This document shows positions 28,844 to 35,879 of a stretch of DNA of 64,000 nt, in pieces. Position 1 is the first letter of the stretch. Every line of letters begins with the position of its first letter. Both the position numbers and the translations under genes were made by a program. Under the pieces are notes generated by a model. It saw only the letters and a program-made list of their open reading frames with translations, had not been told where the DNA came from and ran no database searches. This stretch comes from Acinetobacter terrae. GTDB lineage: Bacteria; Pseudomonadota; Gammaproteobacteria; Pseudomonadales; Moraxellaceae. The DNA is taken from positions 45,069 to 109,068 of the forward strand of contig NZ_JABERI010000036.1 of NCBI RefSeq assembly GCF_013004375.1. Reading direction: 5' to 3'.

Positions 28844-29309
28844 TCATTTTACCCATACATCTATGGCATGTTGCAGATGACCAGTTTTGACATAAAGAGT
28901 TGCACCTGAAGTACCTGCCTGAAATTTAGCAACACTATTGATGGGAAAGCGAGCCCACGAACCTGCTGGATATATTTGAGAGCCGCAAAATAATTGACCT
29001 TTGATAATGAACAATTCAATCCCTTGTTCTGATTTCTCTTCGAAAATCTGAGCAGGTTTTAGCTTTTCTAAATAGGTCTGCTCATGTTCCGATTGAAATA
29101 GCGGGCATATCATCCGATGTTCGGTAAGCTTCCAATTCGCTGGATCATTGGTATTAATTCGGGTGGACTCTATCTCATGTTCAGTCATTTGCATCAGTTT
29201 CACAAAGATTAAACAACCAGCTTTACTGGAAACCCGATGAGTTGAACGATGAGGGTTACGTAAATACCAGCCTGCCTGATAATCATCTTCAGCATTCTCG
29301 GTAAAAATG
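28844..29309 (-). pseudogene. ChrR-type cupin protein, 3' part truncated by an ISNCY end
   Basis: The frame carries AEDDYQAGWYLRNPHRSTH and then GCLIFVKLMQM, the metal-binding cupin signature of ChrR-like anti-sigma proteins, followed by a second cupin-like half (IELFIIKGQLFCGSQIYPAG). The first cupin strands that should precede FTENAEDD are missing, because at about 29309 the sequence changes into the right end of an ISNCY-type element, whose bases supply an in-frame stop (29312-29314). An internal ATG at 29203 could still make a 119-residue piece. Confidence 0.75.
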
Positions 29310-29600
29310 TGTTATTCACCAATTAAAATGTCTATGCGATAAACCATTTAAAATGTCCTGTTTTTAACTACAAGAGTCAAGCACAGGATTTAACTTTCTT
29401 TGTTCAATATCGGCTTTCTGAGCTTTACGGCTTGGCATACTTTTCTTGGCCCGGGAATGTTTATTCTGTTTCTCCAACTCTTCATGCTGTTGCTGGATAT
29501 GCGCCAGAACTGAACCTAATCTTTTATTATCAACGACTTCATTCTGCTGTAGACCAGCCAATTTATTGAGGATGCTGTATAGGCATTTACTCATCGATAC
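29310..29600 (-). mobile_element. ISNCY-type element, right-end fragment with transposase C-terminus
   Basis: It starts with the terminal sequence TGTTATTCACCAATTAAAAT, matching the right ends at 59736 and 63476. It then contains, on the minus strand, the transposase tail (NKLAGLQQNEV, LAHIQQQHEELEKQNK, SRAKKSMPSRKAQKA) closely matching the copy at 63199-63453. Similarity stops near 29590-29600. The rest of the transposase is absent. Confidence 0.8.
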
Positions 29601-29671
29601 TGGTTTTGCTAAGATTGGGTTTATAAGAAGTAAAATGTTCAAAAAATCTAATAAAATTAATGGATATATTT

Positions 29672-29929
29672 ATGAATAAACGGACTGCTTTAGAAATTAC
29701 CCAAAAGTTACGATCTATTTATGCTCATCAAGTCAGAGTGGCAGAGCTATTCTTAAAAATAGGCGAAGTCTCTAATCTTACCCCTCTAATCCTCACAGGA
29801 AATAAAACCGTTTTTTCTTTTAAAGAAACGGGGAAATCTCTCACTAAAATTAAAAAGGAAATTTCTTCTGTGAAAAGTACTTCGCAAGCAGACGAAGTAT
29901 TGGCAGATATTATTTCTGAGCTGGTATAG
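29672..29929 (+). CDS. Small hypothetical protein, 85 residues
   Basis: Starts MNKRTALEITQKLRSIYAH and ends in DEVLADIISELV. It is soluble, rich in Lys and Thr, and I do not recognise it. ATG 29672 is preferred over the upstream in-frame start at 29660 because it begins the conserved-looking sequence. It is followed 20 bases later by a strong terminator, which supports its being a real, transcribed gene. It sits between the two ISNCY-like ends (29310, 30485). Confidence 0.5.
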   Translation: MNKRTALEITQKLRSIYAHQVRVAELFLKIGEVSNLTPLILTGNKTVFSFKETGKSLTKIKKEISSVKSTSQADEVLADIISELV

Positions 29930-29949
29930 TCCCGACAGTAAATAATGAA

Positions 29950-29990
29950 AAAAGCTGAATTTCCTAATAGGAAATTCAGCTTTTTTTTTA
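29950..29990 (+). terminator. Terminator behind the 85-residue ORF
   Basis: AAGCTGAATTTCC and GGAAATTCAGCTT pair around TAATA and are followed by nine T. Confidence 0.9.
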
Positions 29991-30016
29991 CTTTCTAGTG
30001 AGACTAATTCTCACTA

Positions 30017-30130
30017 TTACTTCTGTTTTTTAAGCTGCTTTTTGAGCTTATTTAACTTGTTTTTGTGTTTTGAAATCTTTTCAAGACGTGCTTTGATCTT
30101 CTGTTTCAAGATTTTAACTTGCTTCGACAT
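30017..30130 (-). CDS. 37-residue lysine-rich peptide
   Basis: A short minus-strand frame (MSKQVKILKQKIKARLEKIS...) with about 45% lysine plus arginine and a coiled-coil-like heptad pattern. A perfect-looking AAGGAG lies 7 bases before its ATG, inside the end of the upstream ribbon-helix-helix gene, and the gap between the genes is 4 bases. This strongly suggests real, coupled translation. It could be a nucleic-acid-binding peptide or a partner of the RHH protein. The function is unknown. Confidence 0.5.
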   Translation of the reverse strand: MSKQVKILKQKIKARLEKISKHKNKLNKLKKQLKKQK

Positions 30131-30134
30131 GATG

Positions 30135-30329
30135 TCACTCCTTGGTATGAATATCCGCTGACTGATTTTTTTTCATAAAACTACGGATAAATTTTCTTAA
30201 TTCTCTAGCGGCACTGGTGTCCATAGCTTCACACAATTGAATGAACTCATCACGTTCAGTGCTGTTAATGCGAATTAAGAGTTGCCCATCTTTTTTGTTG
30301 GCCTTTATTTTTTTGGGTTGATCAGTCAT
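30135..30329 (-). CDS. Small ribbon-helix-helix-type protein
   Basis: 64 residues. GQLLIRINSTERDEFIQL followed by SAARELRKFIRSFM fits the strand-helix-helix pattern of CopG/Arc-type DNA binders common on Acinetobacter plasmids. A perfect 8-bp inverted repeat 37 bases upstream (30366-30386) is a plausible autoregulatory operator. It forms a two-gene unit with the 37-residue peptide. It could be an antitoxin-like or plasmid-copy regulator. No cognate toxin is evident. Confidence 0.6.
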   Translation of the reverse strand: MTDQPKKIKANKKDGQLLIRINSTERDEFIQLCEAMDTSAARELRKFIRSFMKKNQSADIHTKE

Positions 30330-30365
30330 AAGATATTTATTCCCAAAGGCACTAAAACAATAAAA

Positions 30366-30386
30366 TGTATATACACTATATATACA
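30366..30386. promoter_or_regulatory. Operator-like inverted repeat before the RHH gene
   Basis: TGTATATA-CACTA-TATATACA, a perfect 8-bp inverted repeat with -10-like content, positioned as an RHH operator. Confidence 0.5.
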
Positions 30387-30459
30387 TTATGAAAACTAAG
30401 CAACTATTTAATTTATTGTTTTTTATTAAGAATGTCGTTATTCATGATCTGATGGAAAA

Positions 30460-30485
30460 CCGGACATTTCTATTTATGGTTTACA
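30460..30485 (-). repeat. ISNCY left-end-like sequence (inverted orientation)
   Basis: Positions 30460-30485 match 21 of 26 bases of the reverse complement of the ISNCY left end at 55749-55774, including CCGGACATTTCTA and the terminal TTACA. Its orientation is that expected for the other end of the fragment at 29310. Confidence 0.5.
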
Positions 30486-30733
30486 ACTTTAATGAATGGC
30501 CTAATGTAATTTTAGAGCACACGCCAAAGTAAGGTCATGCCAGTCAAAATCCTGAACTTTAAATCAATGGTTTAGAAGCCGTGAAACATCATCTTAGCAA
30601 CGATTAAAACAATTCTTAGATTTATATACGTGACACTAAAAAGCCAGTACATATTGAACTGGCTTTTTTCTCAATTTGTCTAACGTGCGTTATGTAAATT
30701 TTAGCAAATCTAAACTGGCAGCCTAACTTAAAT

Positions 30734-30839
30734 AACTGATGTTACGCAATAAGTGTATTTTTGAGCATCTTCGCCACTACATGTTGCGGTCGATTTTTTT
30801 AAAATTTACAACATATAGAATGGATGCGTAACATCAGTT
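30734..30839. mobile_element. 106-bp MITE with IS701-like ends and 4-bp target duplication
   Basis: It begins AACTGATGTTACGCA and ends with the exact complement (30825-30839), identical to the ends of the IS701-like element at 20997-22114. It is flanked on both sides by AAAT (30730-30733, 30840-30843). There is no coding capacity, and the interior shows no obvious match to the IS. It would be moved by the IS transposase in trans. Confidence 0.85.
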
Positions 30840-31044
30840 AAATAAACTGTCTCCGATATATTTGTCCCAAAATCCTTAAAGATCTGACTGCATATTTTCC
30901 CACTGTGGAACAGCATGCCCATCAGAGTGAAACAAAAAAATGAGATTTTATCTCCAAACCCTTTATTATTTTTAAGATCGTATATGATTTTAGAAATTTG
31001 AAAGAAACTCAAACTTTAAAATATTCGAATCATGGGGATACAAT

Positions 31045-31461
31045 ATGAAAATCAAGTTAATCACGCTGATATTAGCACTATCCGCAGCATCACTGGCAAA
31101 CGCACATAATCATGAACAGTTAATCAGTAATGATTACCAACTGTTTAGTCCAGAAATCACCTCTAAAATCACTGAGCACAAACCTGTTTCATTAGATTTT
31201 ATTGCTAGTGCAATTAGCACCCCAACTCAGGCGGTATTAAAAGAAAATTTAGGTGAGACTAAAAACGTCGTAGTGATTAGCGATGCGGAAACCTGGTATT
31301 ACGGTGTTCAAATCACCGATCAGGCAAATCAAAAATGTTCTGTCTCTTTTATTTTCGACCGTGAAAATGGCAAGTTAAGTACATCGGCAGATCTGGTCAG
31401 CTTCCATCCAGTAGAATGTGAATTAGCCGTTGCCCAAAAATTAGAAAAGAAAAATAACTAA
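31045..31461 (+). CDS. Secreted hypothetical protein
   Basis: 138 residues with a clear signal peptide (MKIKLITLILALSAASLANA). The mature part has two cysteines that could form a disulfide (QKCSVSF and VECELAV). The family is not recognised. It carries its own terminator at 31478 and has an AGG-containing leader region. Only the MITE lies upstream. Confidence 0.7.
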   Translation: MKIKLITLILALSAASLANAHNHEQLISNDYQLFSPEITSKITEHKPVSLDFIASAISTPTQAVLKENLGETKNVVVISDAETWYYGVQITDQANQKCSVSFIFDRENGKLSTSADLVSFHPVECELAVAQKLEKKNN

Positions 31462-31477
31462 CTCCAAACCAGACATT

Positions 31478-31504
31478 AAAAAGCCCGCAAATGCAGGCTT
31501 TTTA
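31478..31504. terminator. Terminator behind the secreted protein
   Basis: AAAAAGCC.GCA / TGC.GGCTTTTT hairpin with one mismatch, usable on both strands. Confidence 0.8.
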
Positions 31505-31582
31505 ATTCGTCCAAATTTTCCATATATCACCCTGCCAGAATCCGGTTTAATGACAATTAAATAGAATATTTGAACTCTTATT

Positions 31583-32015
31583 GGCACTGTTGCAAATAAC
31601 CACGAATGGTAAGCTGAAGACTGTTTTAGCTAAAGGTGCAGCATGTGAATCCTTTCCATGGTCGGCATTTTCAGGGCTAAATCATTCTTTGGGCTGTGCG
31701 CTGGTATTGTAAATATGGCATTAGCTATGATCATCTCTTAATGCATAGCGTTTAGTCATAAAAGTATAATGGGGACAAGACGGTTTTCCTCAAATTAATT
31801 GATGACACGCCCTAGGTTAAATACTCTCTATCCTTAATACTAATCAAAAATAGTTTTAGGATAAGTTTTTTCAATGAAAATTATAGTGCATAAGATTAAA
31901 AAATATTTTCTAAAAAAATAGCCTATATTTTTAGCCCTTAAATGAATAATGATTCTTTTGTAACTATAGAGCGTAGTTTAAAGTTACATACTTGAGTATT
32001 ATTTGCAACAGTGCC
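31583..32015 (+). mobile_element. IS6-family (IS26-like) remnant with both ends but internal deletion
   Basis: GGCACTGTTGCAAAT at 31583 and its exact complement at 32001-32015 are the family-type terminal repeats. From about 31643 the plus strand encodes the N-terminus of an IS6 transposase (NPFHGRHFQG, stop, IILWAVRWYCKYGISYDH). An in-frame stop follows and the catalytic domain is missing. The 433-bp size is about half that of an intact element. The 8-bp flanks do not match. Confidence 0.8.
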
Positions 32016-32137
32016 CAAAAAAGGTGAGAACCGTTTTAGATTTTATATTAAAGGAAATTGGAAGTCCTCCCTATTGGGATAATATCCTTACTTTGAAATC
32101 TTAGTATTTGAAATACCGTTAAATTTTAATTGATATA

Positions 32138-32962
32138 TTATAAAATATTACGCAATTCTCGAGCTGTTTCCTGAAGTAAGGGTAGAATATTCTGGATTAA
32201 GTATTCTTTGGTTGTTCGTATAGTTGGTGAAACAATGTTTAATGCTGCGATTACTTGAGACTTGTGATCATAAATAGGCACAGCAAGTGCATGTACGCCA
32301 AGTTCATGTTCTTCACATGAATAACACCAATCATGTTCTTTTATTTCATACAAAAGCTTTAGAAATGGCTCATTTTCAGTATGCGTATATTTAGTTATTC
32401 GTTGTAAAGGATATTTTTCTAACCATTCTTGTTGTTCATTTAGTTCTAAATGTGCTAATAAAATTTTTCCTGCAGAGGTAGCATGTGCAGGTAAACGGTT
32501 TCCTAAATGTAAACCATAGGGATTAACGCGGTCTGTTTGTTGATGTGCTGCACTGCGAGCTATCGTAATAGCTTCATATCCATCTAGTACCATAACTGAA
32601 AAGATCAAAGAGGTCTGATTGGTTAGCAGATTGAGCAAGGGTTGAGAAATTTTAGGAAGTTGAGCACCACCAAGATAAGAGCCTGAAAATTTCAAAATCT
32701 TTGGGGTTAAGTAAAAATAATGACCATCCGATTCTAAATAACCTAAATATTCAAGGGTGAGTAAATGGCGTCGTGCAGCAGCCCGTGTCATGCCGGTGCG
32801 TTCTGCAGCCATAGAAATATTTAAACGATGTCGGTCAGTACCAAAGCTGTCCAGAATGGCCATGCCTTTACTGATGCCAGCGACAAAGTCTTCGTGCCGA
32901 ATATTTTTTTTATTGTCTTGATTGTGCAGCTGCTTTTCGCTGTGTTGTACTGTTTTACTCAT
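32138..32962 (-). CDS. pcaU: IclR-family activator PcaU
   Basis: A regulator of protocatechuate degradation. With its inducer protocatechuate it activates the pca-qui operon, and it represses its own gene. It has 274 residues: an N-terminal winged HTH (ISMAAERTGMTRAAARRHLL) and a C-terminal IclR effector domain (LPAHATSAGKILLAHL, ELGVHALAVPIYD). It is divergent from pcaI, with the operator in between, exactly as in A. baylyi. Confidence 0.93.
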   Translation of the reverse strand: MSKTVQHSEKQLHNQDNKKNIRHEDFVAGISKGMAILDSFGTDRHRLNISMAAERTGMTRAAARRHLLTLEYLGYLESDGHYFYLTPKILKFSGSYLGGAQLPKISQPLLNLLTNQTSLIFSVMVLDGYEAITIARSAAHQQTDRVNPYGLHLGNRLPAHATSAGKILLAHLELNEQQEWLEKYPLQRITKYTHTENEPFLKLLYEIKEHDWCYSCEEHELGVHALAVPIYDHKSQVIAALNIVSPTIRTTKEYLIQNILPLLQETARELRNIL

Positions 32963-33034
32963 ACTGACTCTTTCTCCATTTTCTTTCTGTATATTTTTAC
33001 TATAGCGTGAAACCAGACCGTATTAATCAGATTT

Positions 33035-33071
33035 TGTGCGATAAATAGATAAAATGTTCGATGATCGAACA
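33035..33071. promoter_or_regulatory. PcaU operator in the pcaU-pcaI intergenic region
   Basis: The palindrome TGTTCGAT-G-ATCGAACA (33055-33071) has a third, direct half-site TGTGCGAT at 33035-33042, exactly 20 bases upstream. One palindrome plus one direct repeat two helical turns away is the architecture described for PcaU. Confidence 0.8.
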
Positions 33072-33238
33072 AAACATGTAATTACTATCTAGCCCAAAGT
33101 AAAGAAATTATAAAGAATGAACGGACAAGGAAATCAAACTAAAAAACTAGGGAATGTCGTTTTAGCTGAATCATCCTCCAGTACAAGTTGGTTTTCTGCG
33201 CCTTTTCAAATTTGCATGATGCACAATGGAGTTATCTA

Positions 33239-33919
33239 ATGATAGATAAAAGCGCCGCATCCCTCGCGGAAGTGCTCTCCCAAATCACCGACGGCTCAAC
33301 CATCATGATTGGTGGTTTTGGTACAGCAGGACAACCTGCTGAACTAATTGATGGCTTAATTCAACTCGGTATTAAAGATCTGACAATTGTCAGCAACAAC
33401 GCAGGCAATGGCGACTATGGTCTGGCGAAATTACTCAAAGCTGGTGCTGTTAAAAAAGTTATCTGTTCGTTCCCGCGTCAGTCAGATTCTTGGGTTTTCG
33501 ATGAACTCTATCGCGCAGGCAAAATTGAGTTAGAACTGGTCCCACAAGGCAACTTGGCTTGTCGTATTCAAGCGGCTGGTATGGGCCTAGGTGCAGTGTT
33601 CACCCCAACCGGCTATGGCACATTATTGGCTGAAGGCAAAGAAACCCGTCACATCGACGGTAAAGATTATGTACTTGAATATCCAATCAAAGCCGACTTT
33701 GCTTTGATTAAAGCCCAGCAAGGCGACCGTTGGGGCAATTTGATTTACCGTAAATCTGCACGGAACTTCGGCCCGATTATGGCGATGGCAGCGGGCGTCA
33801 CCATTGCTCAAGTCTCTGAAGTGGTGGACTTAGGGGCTTTAGACCCAGAGCACATCATCACCCCTGGGATATTTGTTCAACACGTGGTGCAGGTTCAGCC
33901 TGAACCTGTTGCTGTGTAA
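33239..33919 (+). CDS. pcaI: 3-oxoadipate CoA-transferase subunit A
   Basis: With PcaJ it transfers CoA from succinyl-CoA to 3-oxoadipate. It has 226 residues with TIMIGGFGTAGQPAELIDGL near the N-terminus. The ATG at 33239 follows TGGAG at the right distance. The upstream in-frame GTG/ATG extension to 33188 has no family match. First gene of the long pca-qui operon. Confidence 0.94.
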   Translation: MIDKSAASLAEVLSQITDGSTIMIGGFGTAGQPAELIDGLIQLGIKDLTIVSNNAGNGDYGLAKLLKAGAVKKVICSFPRQSDSWVFDELYRAGKIELELVPQGNLACRIQAAGMGLGAVFTPTGYGTLLAEGKETRHIDGKDYVLEYPIKADFALIKAQQGDRWGNLIYRKSARNFGPIMAMAAGVTIAQVSEVVDLGALDPEHIITPGIFVQHVVQVQPEPVAV

Positions 33920-33932
33920 TCTGGAGAACATC

Positions 33933-34586
33933 ATGAGCTATCAAAAACTCAGCCGTAACCAAATTGCAGAACGTGTGGCACAAGATATCCCTGATGGGGC
34001 TTATGTCAATTTAGGCATTGGCTTGCCCACCAAGATTGCCAGCTATCTTCCTTCAGACAAGGATGTGTTCTTACATTCTGAAAATGGATTGTTGGCTTTT
34101 GGCCCACCACCAGAAAAAGGCCAAGAAGACCCTGAACTGATCAATGCAGGTAAAGAATATGTGACCATGCTGCAAGGCGGCAGCTTTTTCCATCATGGTG
34201 ATTCTTTTGCCATGATGCGTGGTGGTCACTTAGATATTGCAGTCCTTGGTGCCTTTCAAGTGGCAGCCAATGGTGACTTAGCCAATTGGCATACCGGTGC
34301 ACCTGATGCGATTCCTGCGGTGGGCGGTGCGATGGACTTAGCCGTTGGTGCCAAGAAAGTCTTTATCACCACCGATCATGTGACCAAACAAGGTGAACCA
34401 AAGATTGTGGCTGAACTGAGCTATCCAGCGACAGGTTTGAAGTGTGTAGACCGCATCTACACCGACCTGTGTGTGATTGATGTGACCGCTGAAGGTTTAA
34501 AAGTGATTGATAAAGTCGAAGGCTTAAGCTTTGTAGAATTGCAGGCGATGACGGGTGCCACTTTGGTGGATGCGACGCAGGGATAA
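33933..34586 (+). CDS. pcaJ: 3-oxoadipate CoA-transferase subunit B
   Basis: The catalytic half of the transferase. It has 217 residues, with the nucleophilic Glu in LHSENGLLAFGP and the glycine loop in VNLGIGLPTKIASYLP. CTGGAG is positioned before the ATG at 33933. A longer frame starting at 33873 overlaps pcaI and is not supported. Confidence 0.94.
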   Translation: MSYQKLSRNQIAERVAQDIPDGAYVNLGIGLPTKIASYLPSDKDVFLHSENGLLAFGPPPEKGQEDPELINAGKEYVTMLQGGSFFHHGDSFAMMRGGHLDIAVLGAFQVAANGDLANWHTGAPDAIPAVGGAMDLAVGAKKVFITTDHVTKQGEPKIVAELSYPATGLKCVDRIYTDLCVIDVTAEGLKVIDKVEGLSFVELQAMTGATLVDATQG

Positions 34587-34596
34587 ATGAACCTCA

Positions 34597-34629
34597 TCCT
34601 AACGCTCTCCTAAAAGCAGAGGGTTAGGG
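34597..34629 (+). other. Intercistronic hairpin between pcaJ and pcaF
   Basis: CCTAAC.CTCT pairs with AGAG.GTTAGG around CCTAAAAGC, with no T-run. It is probably an RNA-processing or stability element, and its sequence type recurs between genes in Acinetobacter. Confidence 0.5.
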
Positions 34630-34651
34630 AGATTCAAAGGGAAAATGAACT

Positions 34652-35857
34652 ATGAAAAATGCTTATATCATCGATGCCATTCGTACTCCATTTGGCCGTT
34701 ATGCGGGTGGACTCGCAGCAGTACGTGCCGATGACTTGGGTGCAGTGCCGATTCAAGCGCTGATGCAACGTAATCCAAGTGTAGATTGGACCCAAGTCGA
34801 TGACGTGATCTATGGCTGTGCCAACCAGGCGGGTGAGGATAACCGTAATGTCGGTCGTATGTCAGCATTGCTTGCAGGTTTACCGGTTGAAGTTCCTGCC
34901 ACGACGGTGAACCGTTTATGTGGTTCATCACTGGATGCCATTGCGATGGCAGCCCGTGCAATTAAAGCGGGTGAAGCGGATCTGATCATTGCAGGTGGCG
35001 TGGAAAGTATGTCCCGTGCACCTTTTGTGATGGGCAAATCAGAAACTGCTTATGGGCGTAACCAAAAGATTGAAGACACCACCATGGGCTGGCGTTTTAT
35101 TAATCCAAAGCTGAAAGCGATGTATGGTGTGGACACTATGCCGCAAACTGCTGAAAACGTGGCAAAACAATTTAATATTGATCGTGCAGATCAAGACCAT
35201 TTTGCCTTGACAAGTCAACAGCGTACAGCAGTCGCTCAGGCAAAAGGCTTCTTTAAACATGAAATCATCTCCGTGAATATTCCACAGCGTAAAGGTGATC
35301 CAATTGTGGTAGATAGCGATGAACATCCACGTGCATCTACCACCTTAGAAGGTTTGGCAAAACTCAAGCCAGTGGTGACAGCAGAGGGCAGCGTCACAGC
35401 GGGAAATGCTTCAGGTATCAATGACGGTGCAGCTGCAGTACTGATTGCTTCAGAACAAGCAATTGAACAGTATCAGCTCAAAGCACGTGCCAAAATTATT
35501 GCTTCAACGGCAGTGGGTGTAGAACCACGCATCATGGGCTTTGCTCCAGCACCTGCCATTAAAAAGTTATTGAAACAAGCCAATCTGACATTAGAGCAGA
35601 TGGATGTGATAGAGCTAAATGAAGCTTTTGCAGCACAGGCACTTGCTGTAACACGTGATCTTGGTTTAGCGGATGATACGACACAGGTGAATCCAAACGG
35701 TGGCGCAATTGCGATCGGTCATCCACTGGGTGCATCGGGTGCACGTTTGATCACAACGGCATTAAATCAATTAGAACAAACCGGTGGTAAGTATGCCTTG
35801 TGTTCAATGTGTATTGGTGTCGGTCAAGGCATTGCAATGATTATTCAGCGCGTTTAA
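34652..35857 (+). CDS. pcaF: 3-oxoadipyl-CoA thiolase
   Basis: The last step of the beta-ketoadipate pathway, giving succinyl-CoA and acetyl-CoA. It has 401 residues with the catalytic Cys in NRLCGSSLDAIAM, the His in GHPLGASGAR and the second Cys in CSMCIGVGQG. It is paralogous along its whole length to PaaJ (13943). Its position in the pca operon makes it PcaF. Confidence 0.95.
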   Translation: MKNAYIIDAIRTPFGRYAGGLAAVRADDLGAVPIQALMQRNPSVDWTQVDDVIYGCANQAGEDNRNVGRMSALLAGLPVEVPATTVNRLCGSSLDAIAMAARAIKAGEADLIIAGGVESMSRAPFVMGKSETAYGRNQKIEDTTMGWRFINPKLKAMYGVDTMPQTAENVAKQFNIDRADQDHFALTSQQRTAVAQAKGFFKHEIISVNIPQRKGDPIVVDSDEHPRASTTLEGLAKLKPVVTAEGSVTAGNASGINDGAAAVLIASEQAIEQYQLKARAKIIASTAVGVEPRIMGFAPAPAIKKLLKQANLTLEQMDVIELNEAFAAQALAVTRDLGLADDTTQVNPNGGAIAIGHPLGASGARLITTALNQLEQTGGKYALCSMCIGVGQGIAMIIQRV

Positions 35858-35879
35858 AGCAGATTTAAGGATAGCGATC

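Larger units (their letters stand above)
30330..30733. other. Gene-free stretch with terminator and degenerate pdif-like site
   Basis: No gene is seen. Besides the operator (30366) and the ISNCY-end-like sequence (30460), it contains a hairpin AAGCCAGT/ACTGGCTT with a T-run (30638-30669) that terminates no visible gene. It also has a degenerate XerC/XerD-like site at 30673-30700: AATTTGTCTAA, spacer CGTGCG, TTATGTAAATT (the XerD arm matches 10 of 11 against the sites near 50-53 kb). Confidence 0.45.

Noticed and set aside
30806..31012. 68-codon minus-strand frame overlapping the MITE
   Set aside because: Its 3' part is the MITE itself, it lacks a convincing ribosome-binding site, and the residues resemble no family. 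Probably chance, or at best a relic cut by the insertion.
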